A stretch of 39,354 bases of DNA from a bacterium. Lineage in GTDB: Bacteria > CLD3 > SB21. A program made the position numbers and the translations under genes. This document shows positions 6,737 to 14,977 of the stretch, one piece after another (the stretch's first letter is position 1; each line of letters opens with the position of its first letter). The notes beneath the pieces were generated by a model. The model worked only from the letters and a program-made list of their open reading frames with translations. It was not told the DNA's origin and did no database searches. Location: assembly GCA_019695335.1 (NCBI GenBank), contig JAIBAF010000031.1, positions 1 through 39,354 on the forward strand. The letters are read 5' to 3'.

Positions 6737-8851
6737 ATGAAGCCTAATTTACAAAGCGATGTAAAATTTTTATCCGGCATCGGTCCCAAACGTTCGGAGA
6801 CGTTGAATGAAATCGGGATTTTCACGGTTTGGGACTTGTTGAATTATTTTCCTCGCCGCTATCTGGACCGGACGAATATCAGTTTGATCCGTCAGTTGCG
6901 TGTGGATGAAGCGGCCACGGTCGTCGGTCGCGTTGAAAACTTCGGTCTCATCAAAAATAAATCCGGCCGGGGCTCGCGTTTTCGGTTAATCCTGAGTGAC
7001 GATACAGGCAGCATCAACCTGATTTGGTTTCAAGGTGCGCAATATTATGAAAAAGCGTTTGAAATCGGCGAAGTGCTGGCCGTCTATGGCAAAGTCGATT
7101 TTTACGGACGCGAGCGCCAGATCACACATCCTGAATTCGACCGCCTGAGCGGTGAGGATGACGAAAATTTTCTTCATACCGGCGCGATCATTCCGGTGTA
7201 TCCGTCGAGCGAAGCACTGAGGCGCAAGTGGTTCGATAGTCGCGGATTTCGCCGCCTGATCAAACCGTTGCTCGATCTGACGGACGAGATCGAAGAATCT
7301 TTACCGTTGGAAATGCGTGAAAGTTATAAATTACTCAATCGCGCCGCCACGTATCGCCAAATTCATTTTCCGCTTACGCACGACAGCCTTCACAAAGCAC
7401 AGGAACGTATCAAATTCGAAGAATTATTTTTTCTTCAATTGCTGATGGCCTATCGTAAATCGCAGATCCATGCCACGCAAAAAGGAATCGTTTTTGAAAA
7501 AATCGGCGACAAAACAAAAGAATTGATCGATCAATTGCCGTTCCAACTCACCGAAGCGCAAAAAAACGTGATGCGGGAAATTCGGGCGGATATGAAATCG
7601 GTTCATCCGATGAACCGGTTGATTCAGGGCGACGTTGGCAGCGGCAAGACGATTGTTGCCATCATGACCATGCTGATCGCCGTCGAAAACGGATTTCAAA
7701 CCGCATTCATGGCGCCGACGGAAATTCTGGCCGAACAGCATTACTATGTTTTGCAGGAATATTTGTGGGGCATGAATGTGAACGTTGTTTTAATAAAGGG
7801 CGGCCAGAAAAAGTCCGAGCGTGAGAAAATTCTGCATGACATACAAACTCATCAGGCGGACATTGTCGTCGGTACGCACGCGATTTTCCAGGAACACGTC
7901 GATTTTGATAAACTCGGTTTGATCGTCATCGACGAACAGCATCGTTTCGGCGTCATGCAGCGCGCCGAGATGCGGAAAAAATCCGTGGAAAAAGGATTTA
8001 ATCCCGACGTACTGGTTATGACCGCGACGCCGATTCCCCGCACGCTGGCGATGTCGCTCTACGGCGATCTGGATATTTCGATCATCGGTGAATTACCCAC
8101 CGGGCGGAAACCGATCAAAACCGCTTTGCGGCGCGAAGATGCGCGGGAAAAAATTTATCAATTTATTCGCGACGAAGTTAAAAAAGGCCGGCAATGTTAT
8201 ATTGTATATCCGCTCATCGAAGCGAGCGAAAAAACCGATCTTAAAGCGGCGACGGAGGCTTATGAAAAACTGTCGGCGAAAACTTTTTCCGATCTGCGGC
8301 TTGGGTTGCTTCACGGGAAAATGAAAAGCGCGGAGAAACAAGAGATCATGACGCAGTTCAAAAATCAGAAACTGGATGTTCTCGTCAGCACGACGGTGAT
8401 CGAGGTTGGTGTGAATGTTCCTAATTCGACGATCATGCTGATCGAACATGCCGAGCGATTTGGTTTGACGCAGCTGCACCAATTGCGCGGGCGTGTCGGA
8501 CGCGGCGGCGAACAGTCGTATTGTATTCTGCTCGTCGGTAAGGATCGCCTGATGGACGAGACGGAACACCGCCTGAAAATTATGGAAGAGACCACGGACG
8601 GCTTCCGTATCGCGGAAGAGGATTTGAAGCTACGCGGGCCGGGAGAATTTTTCGGAACCAAACAATCGGGTATTCCTGAATTAAAACTGGCGCATATCCT
8701 CTACGATCAGGATATTATGAAGCTGGCGCGTACGGCGGCGTTTGAATTAGTCAAAACCGATCCGCAATTGCGTCACGCCCAAAATGCCGGTGTCCGGAAG
8801 AAATTCGAAACGGAATATAAAGATAAAATGGAATTGGGATCCGTAGGATAA
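6737..8851 (+). CDS. recG: ATP-dependent DNA helicase RecG
   Basis: Superfamily 2 double-strand DNA translocase that reverses stalled replication forks and processes recombination intermediates. The length of 704 residues is normal. The N-terminal wedge/OB domain (about 60-160) includes an RFRLILSDDTGSINLIWF segment. The helicase core has Walker A GDVGSGKT (Lys304), motif II DEQH (399-402), motif III TATPIPRTLAMSLYGDLD, and motif VI within HQLRGRVGRG. The C-terminal TRG region (RIAEEDLKLRGPGEFFGTKQ) is complete. The ATG start places the usual short N-terminal helix before FLSGIGPKR. It is followed by a 42-nt gap and the DUF1697 gene, which may be co-transcribed. Confidence 0.98.
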   Translation: MKPNLQSDVKFLSGIGPKRSETLNEIGIFTVWDLLNYFPRRYLDRTNISLIRQLRVDEAATVVGRVENFGLIKNKSGRGSRFRLILSDDTGSINLIWFQGAQYYEKAFEIGEVLAVYGKVDFYGRERQITHPEFDRLSGEDDENFLHTGAIIPVYPSSEALRRKWFDSRGFRRLIKPLLDLTDEIEESLPLEMRESYKLLNRAATYRQIHFPLTHDSLHKAQERIKFEELFFLQLLMAYRKSQIHATQKGIVFEKIGDKTKELIDQLPFQLTEAQKNVMREIRADMKSVHPMNRLIQGDVGSGKTIVAIMTMLIAVENGFQTAFMAPTEILAEQHYYVLQEYLWGMNVNVVLIKGGQKKSEREKILHDIQTHQADIVVGTHAIFQEHVDFDKLGLIVIDEQHRFGVMQRAEMRKKSVEKGFNPDVLVMTATPIPRTLAMSLYGDLDISIIGELPTGRKPIKTALRREDAREKIYQFIRDEVKKGRQCYIVYPLIEASEKTDLKAATEAYEKLSAKTFSDLRLGLLHGKMKSAEKQEIMTQFKNQKLDVLVSTTVIEVGVNVPNSTIMLIEHAERFGLTQLHQLRGRVGRGGEQSYCILLVGKDRLMDETEHRLKIMEETTDGFRIAEEDLKLRGPGEFFGTKQSGIPELKLAHILYDQDIMKLARTAAFELVKTDPQLRHAQNAGVRKKFETEYKDKMELGSVG

Positions 8852-8893
8852 ACTGTACAATGGTTAATTAAGAAATTAAAGAAATCTTTTACT

Positions 8894-9442
8894 ATGTCTA
8901 CTTATATCGCTTTACTTCGCGGAATCAATGTCAGCGGCCAGAAAAAAGTTCCGATGGCCGATCTGAAAAAAACGTTCGAAGCTTTAAAATTCAAAAACGT
9001 TCAGACGTATATCCAAAGTGGAAACGTTGTTTTTGAATGCAATCAATCCGATTCAGAAAAATTGGAATCGATGATCGAAAAACAAATCAGAAAAGATTTT
9101 GATTTTGACGTTCCTGTAATTATTCGTACACCCTCTGAGCTTCAAGGTATTTTAAAATCCAGTCCGTTTCTAAAAGATCCCAAAAAAGATAAGGATCGAA
9201 TGTATGTGACCTTTCTTGCTAAAGAGCCTCTATCCGAACATGTCAAAAAACTCGATGGGATCAGCTACCCTCAGGAAGAATTTGTCCTGAAGAATAAAAC
9301 TATTTATTTTTTCTCACCGAATGGCTATGGCAATGCTAAAATGAATAATAATTTTTTCGAGAATAAATTGAAAGTCTCGGCTACCACTCGGAATTTAAAA
9401 ACGATTCAGCAATTGATCGAGATGGCGGATAAGGACAATTAG
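8894..9442 (+). CDS. DUF1697 family protein
   Basis: Cytosolic protein of 182 residues, the normal family length. It opens with YIALLRGINVSGQKKVPM, the hallmark of DUF1697, followed by VQTYIQSGNVVFE and a C-terminal TTRNLKTIQQLIEMA segment that is also conserved. The family has solved structures but no established biochemical role. No transmembrane segment or signal peptide is seen. It lies 42 nt after recG on the same strand and may be read from the recG transcript; the next gene is separated by hairpin repeats. Confidence 0.92.
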   Translation: MSTYIALLRGINVSGQKKVPMADLKKTFEALKFKNVQTYIQSGNVVFECNQSDSEKLESMIEKQIRKDFDFDVPVIIRTPSELQGILKSSPFLKDPKKDKDRMYVTFLAKEPLSEHVKKLDGISYPQEEFVLKNKTIYFFSPNGYGNAKMNNNFFENKLKVSATTRNLKTIQQLIEMADKDN

Positions 9443-9457
9443 TGTTCGATGGTTGTC

Positions 9458-9480
9458 ACCCGAACTCGGTTCGGGTTTGT
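9458..9480. repeat. Intergenic hairpin (ACCCGAAC stem), possible terminator
   Basis: Perfect 8-bp stem (9458-9465 with 9469-9476) around a 3-nt loop, followed by TTGT. It starts 15 nt after the DUF1697 stop and could terminate that transcript. The T-tract is weak, so it may equally be half of a dispersed intergenic repeat unit together with the hairpin at 9507-9527. Confidence 0.5.
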
Positions 9481-9506
9481 AAAGCCAATGCCCTTGAATA
9501 TAACAT

Positions 9507-9527
9507 ACTCTGAGACAAGCTCAGAGT
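9507..9527. repeat. Intergenic hairpin repeat (ACTCTGAG stem)
   Basis: ACTCTGAG-ACAAG-CTCAGAGT is a perfect 8-bp stem with a 5-nt loop. On the minus strand it reads GTCACTCTGAGCTTGTCTCAGAG, which resembles the GTCATTTCGAG-type dispersed intergenic palindromes seen in many bacterial genomes and the element at 12556-12582 here. It lies between DUF1697 and the cytochrome gene. Confidence 0.5.
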
Positions 9528-9551
9528 GACTCTTTCCAAGAGGAACCGGTA

Positions 9552-10910
9552 ATGACGCGGAATTTGTTTCTAATTTTAATTTTTTCCTTTTTTTTCATTT
9601 CCTGCTCCGACTCAGGTGATTGGATTACCAATCGTTCTGTGGGCGGCGATCCTGCAAAGGGGCTGGAATATTTGTATTACGGCGATTACATCGCGGCGGG
9701 TACGCCTCTGAAAGTTTTAGGATTACCTGAACCTTCTGATGATGATACCGTTACTCTTAACGCCTTCAAAAAAAGCATCGGACTGACTCAAAATGTTTTT
9801 CGTGACGCGAACGGCGTGTGGGTCGTCAGCGGTAGTTGTTTTACCTGCCACGCAACCGTGCATGACGGAAAACTTGAAACCGGATTAGGAAATCCGTTTA
9901 CCGATTGGTCACAAAAGAACACTACTAACTTTGAAGAAAAACGCGCAAAGATCGCAGAATTTCTCAGTGAATCGAGCCTGGAGTATAAATCTTTTATCGA
10001 ATCGTGGCGTTATCAAAAGGCGTTTGCATCGAAAATAGTCACCCAATGTGCCGGCCCTAATCCGGCATTTCGCATCGAAGAAGCCGCTGCTGCACACCGA
10101 AATGCGGATTTGACCTATAACGAAAACCCGGTATTTTCAATTAATGACACCCTTCCCGTGCCCGTTTCGGACATTCCGCCGCTGTGGAATGTGAAAAAGA
10201 AAAAACGTTTATACTATAATGGCCAAGGTACAGGAGATTTTCGAAAGCTGTTGATGCAGGCAGGAATGATCGGCATTCGCGATACCGTCGAGGCGAAAAA
10301 AATCTGGCAGAAATTTGCCGATGTTGCGGCATGGATCGAATCGCTCAAACCTCCAAAATGGCCATATACCATCGATCAGGAATTGGCGGAAATCGGTAAA
10401 GATTATTTCGAGCGCGAGTGCCGTAAATGCCACGGCAGTTACGGATGGGATGGCGAATACCCGAATAAGATCATTCCGCTGAAACGTGTCGAAACCGATC
10501 CGTACTACGCCGAATATTGGAAAACGATATCTGATTTCCCCAAGTGGTTCAATCAAAGCTGGTTTGGTCAAGGCGAGCCGGCGGCGAAATTGATACCCGA
10601 AGAAGGTTATGTCGCGCCGCCGCTGGACGGTGTATGGGCATCGGCTCCGTACTTTCACAATGGTTCAGTGCCGAATCTCGCGGCTGTGCTGAATAGTTCG
10701 TTACGCCCAAAATTATGGGAGCTCGATCGAAAAAAGCCACAATATGACTCGACAAATATTGGCTGGATCTATAAAAAAGTTGACGAATCGCACGGATCAT
10801 CGACGTATGATACCCGCCGCCGGGGTTATTCCAATCACGGCCACACATTCGGTGACGGACTTTCGGAAGAAGAACGAAAAGCCATTATCGAATACCTCAA
10901 AACACTTTAA
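9552..10910 (+). CDS. RoxA-like di-haem c-type cytochrome lipoprotein
   Basis: Exported haem protein of 452 residues. The N-terminal 18 residues form a lipoprotein signal ending in FFISC. Two CxxCH haem-attachment motifs are visible: CFTCH starting at residue 96 and CRKCH starting at residue 290. A later stretch, PPLDGVWASAPYFHNGSVPN, is the conserved segment of the RoxA/RoxB and di-haem peroxidase-like superfamily. RoxA-type enzymes are haem-dependent dioxygenases that cleave polyisoprene; MauG and bacterial cytochrome c peroxidases are distant relatives. Substrate specificity cannot be read from the sequence. The start is supported by AAGAGGAA upstream. Being a lipoprotein, it is probably anchored to the outer or inner membrane facing the periplasm. 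The PagL-like gene follows after 72 nt. Confidence 0.82.
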   Translation: MTRNLFLILIFSFFFISCSDSGDWITNRSVGGDPAKGLEYLYYGDYIAAGTPLKVLGLPEPSDDDTVTLNAFKKSIGLTQNVFRDANGVWVVSGSCFTCHATVHDGKLETGLGNPFTDWSQKNTTNFEEKRAKIAEFLSESSLEYKSFIESWRYQKAFASKIVTQCAGPNPAFRIEEAAAAHRNADLTYNENPVFSINDTLPVPVSDIPPLWNVKKKKRLYYNGQGTGDFRKLLMQAGMIGIRDTVEAKKIWQKFADVAAWIESLKPPKWPYTIDQELAEIGKDYFERECRKCHGSYGWDGEYPNKIIPLKRVETDPYYAEYWKTISDFPKWFNQSWFGQGEPAAKLIPEEGYVAPPLDGVWASAPYFHNGSVPNLAAVLNSSLRPKLWELDRKKPQYDSTNIGWIYKKVDESHGSSTYDTRRRGYSNHGHTFGDGLSEEERKAIIEYLKTL

Positions 10911-10982
10911 TATTAACTTCATTAAACCCACGAAGCATCTGTCCGTCCAATGCTTTTTTAAAAATCACGTTTGTAAGGTATT

Positions 10983-11666
10983 ATGAAAAAAATTCTACTT
11001 TTTGTAATTCTGTTTACTGGAAATCAATTGTACGCACAATCATTCGCCTATGGCGACCATTGGTATGATAATCCGCTGGGGTTTAAGCCGATTGAACTAC
11101 ATACCCGGAATGGATTTCTTATTCCGGCTCTTGCGGTTGGTTTATGCGTCTGGCTGACACAGAAAGACACCACTTTGGATCGGCGCATCTCATTTTACAA
11201 TGAAACCGGCTGGTCACACGGCTACAAATATCCTCACACAAATCTGATTCAAAACAATTCAGGCATCGAAATACGGCTTCGAAAATGGATGTCAATTGGC
11301 ATCGATCTGGATGCTTATTTTCCTTACGATGATTTTAATTCCACAACGGGGGTTGGTATCAGATCTTTTGCAAGGTTTTACCCGGTAAACCAAAAACAAT
11401 GGCGTTTATTTTTTGACTCCGGAGCAGGTTTAATGTATTTCGCCGATTTCTTTCCTAAGCCAACGGATCGTGATGCACGGCTTGGGACCCATTGGAATGG
11501 GACGACGCGTTATGGAATTGGGTCTGAAATTGATTTTAGCCAGAGAATTGCGATCATTATTGCGATCCGTCACACACACGTATCGAATGGAAATAGCAAA
11601 GGCGCCGAGCGAAACCCATCGCATGACAGCAACGGTTTTTTCGTTGGAATGACTTATCGTCCGTAA
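10983..11666 (+). CDS. PagL-like outer-membrane lipid A deacylase (acyloxyacyl hydrolase family)
   Basis: Exported protein of 227 residues with a signal peptide (1-19, ending LYAQ) and alternating strands fitting an 8-stranded barrel. The C-terminal segment RHTHVSNGNSKGAERNPS matches the active-site strand of the PagL family, in which a His-x-Ser pair acts with an acidic residue to remove the 3-O acyl chain from lipid A. Here the pair is His199/Ser201. The acid is probably Asp215 at the aligned position, or possibly Glu209, so catalysis should not be assumed. The size is somewhat larger than classical PagL, with an extra N-terminal hydrophobic stretch near residues 45-60. Neighbours are also envelope proteins. 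Confidence 0.62.
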   Translation: MKKILLFVILFTGNQLYAQSFAYGDHWYDNPLGFKPIELHTRNGFLIPALAVGLCVWLTQKDTTLDRRISFYNETGWSHGYKYPHTNLIQNNSGIEIRLRKWMSIGIDLDAYFPYDDFNSTTGVGIRSFARFYPVNQKQWRLFFDSGAGLMYFADFFPKPTDRDARLGTHWNGTTRYGIGSEIDFSQRIAIIIAIRHTHVSNGNSKGAERNPSHDSNGFFVGMTYRP

Positions 11667-11675
11667 ACCGTAAAA

Positions 11676-11700
11676 TTTAAAAAACTTAAAATTTTTTAAA
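11676..11700 (+). terminator. Weak AT-only hairpin after the PagL-like gene
   Basis: TTTAAAAAA (11676-11684) pairs with TTTTTTAAA (11692-11700), starting 10 nt after the stop codon. The stem has no G-C pairs, so terminator activity is doubtful. Confidence 0.3.
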
Positions 11701-11790
11701 CCGCTTTCAATAACCCTCGTCTAATCTTCCGAATACTAAAAACCGGTTTTAATCAGAAAAGAGAGATTCATTAAGAAAAAGGACACCACC

Positions 11791-12432
11791 ATGAAACTTA
11801 TGAAACTTTTGACTTTGGCTTTGATGGGATTGGCGCTGGCACTACCGAATTTAAAAGCGCAGGAAGTTCCCGATGAAATGTTAGAAGACGATGCAAGCGT
11901 CGATGAAAGCATGGAAATGATTCGCAATGAATTGATGGCCGACGTGATGATTGAATTTCCGTTTTTTGAGGCGCCGGTCGATGAAGGTGACTTTGTTGCC
12001 GGCATACCTAATGTCATGGCTTTCAAAACACCCGGATTCGGCGGCGGCTTCGTGGCCGGCGATATGATTCAAAAAGTACAGGACGATGTGAATCTGACTA
12101 AAGAACAACGGGACAAAATCAAAAAAATTCACAGCGAATTGCAGAAGCTTAATATTCCTATCAAAAGCCAGATTGAACTGAAACGCATCGATCTGAAAGA
12201 ATTAGTTGATTCGGATAGTCCTAACAAAGATCAGATTGCGGCCAAAGTGAAAGAAATCGAATCATTGAAAACGCAGATCAAAATCAATCGGATCAACGCG
12301 CGGATTGACACGCGTAACATTTTAACCAAAGAACAACGCGACAAACTCGATCAAATGCGGATGCCGTTTATGGGAAAATCTTTCGGGAAAGATAAAATGA
12401 TGAAACGTTTCAAATGGCACAATGACGATTAA
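11791..12432 (+). CDS. Spy/CpxP-like periplasmic protein (LTxxQ motifs)
   Basis: Exported helical protein of 213 residues. Residues 1-23 are a signal peptide ending LKAQ. Two copies of the LTKEQRDK motif, near residues 107 and 189, flank a long charged helix. This is the LTxxQ signature of the Spy/CpxP/ZraP family of periplasmic chaperones and metal or envelope-stress sensors. The region between the signal peptide and the first motif (about 25-95) is acidic and Gly/Phe-rich, longer than in Spy. The C-terminus is Met/Lys/His-rich (KMMKRFKWHND). The start has an AAAAAGGA site. The gene ends in a clear terminator and appears monocistronic. No adjacent two-component pair is present to tell what regulates it. 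Confidence 0.78.
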   Translation: MKLMKLLTLALMGLALALPNLKAQEVPDEMLEDDASVDESMEMIRNELMADVMIEFPFFEAPVDEGDFVAGIPNVMAFKTPGFGGGFVAGDMIQKVQDDVNLTKEQRDKIKKIHSELQKLNIPIKSQIELKRIDLKELVDSDSPNKDQIAAKVKEIESLKTQIKINRINARIDTRNILTKEQRDKLDQMRMPFMGKSFGKDKMMKRFKWHNDD

Positions 12433-12452
12433 GTTTCTCCTCTCCATGGTAC

Positions 12453-12490
12453 AAAGGGCGGATTCGCAAACAGGGCGATCCGCCTTTTTT
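12453..12490 (+). terminator. Rho-independent terminator of the Spy-like gene
   Basis: GGCGGAT (12457-12463) pairs with ATCCGCC (12478-12484), extended by A-T pairs on the outside, with a 14-nt loop and a T6 tract from 12485. It starts about 20 nt after the stop codon. Confidence 0.85.
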
Positions 12491-12494
12491 ATTT

Positions 12495-12521
12495 ACACCA
12501 GAGTTCTCAGAGAACGCAGAG
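12495..12521. repeat. Possible degenerate intergenic repeat
   Basis: The stretch containing GAGTTCTCAGAGAACGCAGAG resembles the CACAGAG-type short intergenic repeats found between genes in many bacteria and includes the small dyad GTTCT-CAG-AGAAC. It sits in the 291-nt gap between the Spy-like gene and the aminotransferase, in which I see no gene. Confidence 0.35.
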
Positions 12522-12555
12522 CCCTGGCTGATTTGCAACGTACTTAAATCCGGGT

Positions 12556-12582
12556 GTCATTTCGAGTTTATCGAGAAATGAC
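12556..12582. repeat. Intergenic hairpin repeat (GTCATTTC stem)
   Basis: GTCATTTC (12556-12563) pairs with GAAATGAC (12575-12582), and CGA/TCG can pair inside the loop. The sequence has the form of the widespread GTCATTTCGAG...CGAGAAATGAC dispersed palindromes. It is similar in design, though not in sequence, to the hairpin at 9507-9527. Confidence 0.6.
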
Positions 12583-12713
12583 GATGAGGCGCTGACCCCA
12601 GTCAATCAATCCTGCATAAGGCTCCGTTACTTTTTATTAGCATTTGCGGCATTTTTTTTTATATTTCTGTCGCTTTCCACCACACTAAGATCAAAGTTTT
12701 GTTTAGAATCAAC

Positions 12714-12718
12714 GGAGG
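12714..12718 (+). promoter_or_regulatory. Shine-Dalgarno site supporting a TTG start
   Basis: GGAGG lies 5 nt before the TTG at 12724, which supports TTG as the true start of the aminotransferase. Confidence 0.8.
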
Positions 12719-12723
12719 TTTTC

Positions 12724-14028
12724 TTGACGGAAAAAATCGACGTACAGAAATTTTTTTCAAATGAACATGATATACGTGTTTCAGGTATGGCCGGCGGGCT
12801 TGTAGGATCGGAAATATTGAAAATTGCCGCTGACATACGCGCCATGGTTGCGGACGGACAAAAAGTTTGTAATCTTACCGTCGGCGATTTTAATCCGTCG
12901 GAATTTCGTATTCCGGAGTTCCTGGAAAAAGATATTACGCGGCAATACCAGAAAGGTCAGACGAACTATCCTCCGTCCGACGGCGTGATGGAACTGCGCA
13001 AGGCCGTTCAGCAATTTTATTCGGAATGGCTTCATCTTCAATATCCCGAGAAATCGATTATAGTTACGGGTGGCGCCCGCCCGGTAATTTATGGCATTTA
13101 TCGCGCCGTCGTCGATCCGGGTGAAAAAGTCGTTTATCCGACGCCGTCATGGAATAATAATCATTACGTGCACATGGTCGGAGCGAAAGGCGTAGCTGTT
13201 CCATGTTCGATCAAAACCTCGTTTTTGCCGACACGCGATCTATTGAAAGATGCGATCAAAGACGCCGTTCTTCTTTCGCTTAATTCACCTCTGAATCCGA
13301 CCGGTACGGCGTTCACACGGGACGTGCTGGAAGGTATTTGCGATCTGGTGCTCGAAGAAAATCGCCGGCGCGGTAAAGGCGTGAAACCTTTATATGTTAT
13401 GTACGATCAGGTTTACTGGATGCTGACGTTTGGAAAAACGGATCATTATAATCCGGTTTCCTTGCGGCCTGAAATAGCGCCGTACGTGATCTTTGTGGAT
13501 GCAATTTCGAAATCGTTTGCAGCAACAGGCGTGCGTGTCGGATGGAGCGTCGGACCGCAGGACGTGATCGAGCGGATGTCCGCAATTCTCGGCCACGTCG
13601 GAGCCTGGGCGCCGCGGGCAGAGCAGCTTGCCAGTTCAGAGCTTCTCTTGCGCAGCGGCGAAATTATCCAGTATCACCAGACCATGAAAGCGGGTGTGCA
13701 GTCGCGTCTTGAACTTTTGTATAACAACCTCATGGCCATGAAATCGGCCGGATTGGCGGTCGACGCTATCGAACCCATGGGCGCGATTTATCTGACAGCA
13801 CAATTCAATCTGATCGGAAAAAACAAGCCCGGCGGCGGCGTGTTTACAAGTAACGAAGAAATCCGCCAGTATCTTCTCCACGAAGCGCAAGTTGCAGTCG
13901 TTCCCTTTCAAGCCTTTGCGCATGCGGAACAGTCGGGTTGGTTTCGGTTGTCCGTCGGAGCCGTCTCGCTCAACGACATTGAAACAATGGTGCCGAAATT
14001 GAAAACGGCTTTGGGAAAAATTAAATAA
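12724..14028 (+). CDS. Pyridoxal-phosphate-dependent aminotransferase class I/II
   Basis: Fold-type I PLP enzyme of 434 residues, aspartate/aromatic aminotransferase-like. The N-terminal substrate segment is CNLTVGDFNPSEFRIP, the PLP-contacting asparagine region is SLNSPLNPTG, the YDQVYW strand follows, and the Schiff-base lysine is Lys263 in DAISKSFAATGVRVGW. The C-terminal domain ends with the usual arginine strand GWFRLSVGAV. It probably transfers the amino group between an amino acid and a 2-oxo acid in the cytosol; the substrate cannot be decided here. The start is TTG with a good GGAGG site. It is followed after 23 nt by a thioredoxin-like gene, then two further genes with overlaps, suggesting a four-gene operon. 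Confidence 0.92.
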   Translation: MTEKIDVQKFFSNEHDIRVSGMAGGLVGSEILKIAADIRAMVADGQKVCNLTVGDFNPSEFRIPEFLEKDITRQYQKGQTNYPPSDGVMELRKAVQQFYSEWLHLQYPEKSIIVTGGARPVIYGIYRAVVDPGEKVVYPTPSWNNNHYVHMVGAKGVAVPCSIKTSFLPTRDLLKDAIKDAVLLSLNSPLNPTGTAFTRDVLEGICDLVLEENRRRGKGVKPLYVMYDQVYWMLTFGKTDHYNPVSLRPEIAPYVIFVDAISKSFAATGVRVGWSVGPQDVIERMSAILGHVGAWAPRAEQLASSELLLRSGEIIQYHQTMKAGVQSRLELLYNNLMAMKSAGLAVDAIEPMGAIYLTAQFNLIGKNKPGGGVFTSNEEIRQYLLHEAQVAVVPFQAFAHAEQSGWFRLSVGAVSLNDIETMVPKLKTALGKIK

Positions 14029-14051
14029 ATTGCAAAAACAAGATTTTTGAC

Positions 14052-14714
14052 ATGGTTCAAATCGGCGACGCTGCTCCGAATTTAAAAATCTCAGAATGGG
14101 TTCAGGGACCGGAAACCAATCTCGATCAATTACGTGGAAAGGTTATTCTGGTTGAAGTTTTCCAGGTAAATTGTCCGGGTTGTTTCGTTTACGGATTGCC
14201 GGAAGCGATCGAAGTGTACGCCAAACATCATAAAGAAGGATTGGAAGCGATCGGGCTGGCGACCGCATTCGAAGATTTCGACAAAAACACTACAGATAAC
14301 CTGAAAAAACTGGTCAAGACAGGTGAAGTCATCGGTGAACCTTTGCGTATACTCCAAAACCGCGACTGGCTTGAAGGAAATCGATTACGTTATACTATTC
14401 CATTTCCGGTAGCGATGGACCATGTGATCGCGCACGACTCGGAACATGTCGATTCCAAAATCGCTCAAATTATCGAACACGAAATTCCTAATTTCGAACG
14501 TCTCAGTTACGGCGAACAAATGCGTGTACGTTTACGTATCCGCGATTATGTTTTGCATCAGGATTATGTTGCGGAGACGTTTGACATGTACAATCTGGGT
14601 GGAACGCCGTCGGCAATTTTGATTGACCGAAAAGGTTTTGTGCGGTATAAAATTTTTGGATCGGACGGCAAAATGGATAAGTATGTGCGAGAACTTTTGG
14701 CAGAACCGATATGA
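14052..14714 (+). CDS. Thioredoxin-fold redoxin (TlpA/peroxiredoxin-like)
   Basis: Cytosolic thioredoxin-fold protein of 220 residues with no signal peptide. The N-terminal region GDAAPNLKISEWVQG is redoxin-like, and the CPGC active site lies at Cys41 and Cys44, followed by a cis-Pro loop in GGTPSAILIDRKGFV near the C-terminus. An insert of about 90 residues between the active site and the cis-Pro strand contains helical, charged sequence and is larger than in ordinary TlpA proteins. The likely role is thiol-disulfide exchange or peroxide reduction with an unknown partner. It overlaps the 88-aa gene by four bases (ATGA), which points to translational coupling. Confidence 0.85.
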   Translation: MVQIGDAAPNLKISEWVQGPETNLDQLRGKVILVEVFQVNCPGCFVYGLPEAIEVYAKHHKEGLEAIGLATAFEDFDKNTTDNLKKLVKTGEVIGEPLRILQNRDWLEGNRLRYTIPFPVAMDHVIAHDSEHVDSKIAQIIEHEIPNFERLSYGEQMRVRLRIRDYVLHQDYVAETFDMYNLGGTPSAILIDRKGFVRYKIFGSDGKMDKYVRELLAEPI

Positions 14715-14977
14715 ATGATAAGTCCATACCTGCAGATGAAGTATTCGTCAATCTGATCCGCGTAGCCGGTGAAGATGAAAAAATCGGCAATTTTATCCGC
14801 GCCGTGATTGCGATGGACGGCTTTGGGCGTACATCGCTGATCAATTCGTTTATCCAGGAGATGGCGCTGAAAGGCGCTCCACAGGAATTCATAAAAGCTA
14901 TTGCCGCCTTGCGCGATCCTTTACTTATTGAGAAAATTCGGGAGTTATTATCCCATTCCGATTCAACTGCATTATAA
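14711..14977 (+). CDS. Small hypothetical protein, 88 aa, coupled to the redoxin gene
   Basis: I do not recognise this protein. It is 88 residues, predicted mostly alpha-helical and soluble, with no cysteine, signal peptide or membrane segment. Its start overlaps the redoxin stop as ATGA and its TAA is immediately followed by the TTG start of the amidase-deacetylase gene, so it is squeezed between two genes without spare bases. That arrangement supports it being translated. A small accessory or adaptor protein is possible, but nothing in the sequence names a function. Confidence 0.75.
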   Translation: MNDKSIPADEVFVNLIRVAGEDEKIGNFIRAVIAMDGFGRTSLINSFIQEMALKGAPQEFIKAIAALRDPLLIEKIRELLSHSDSTAL

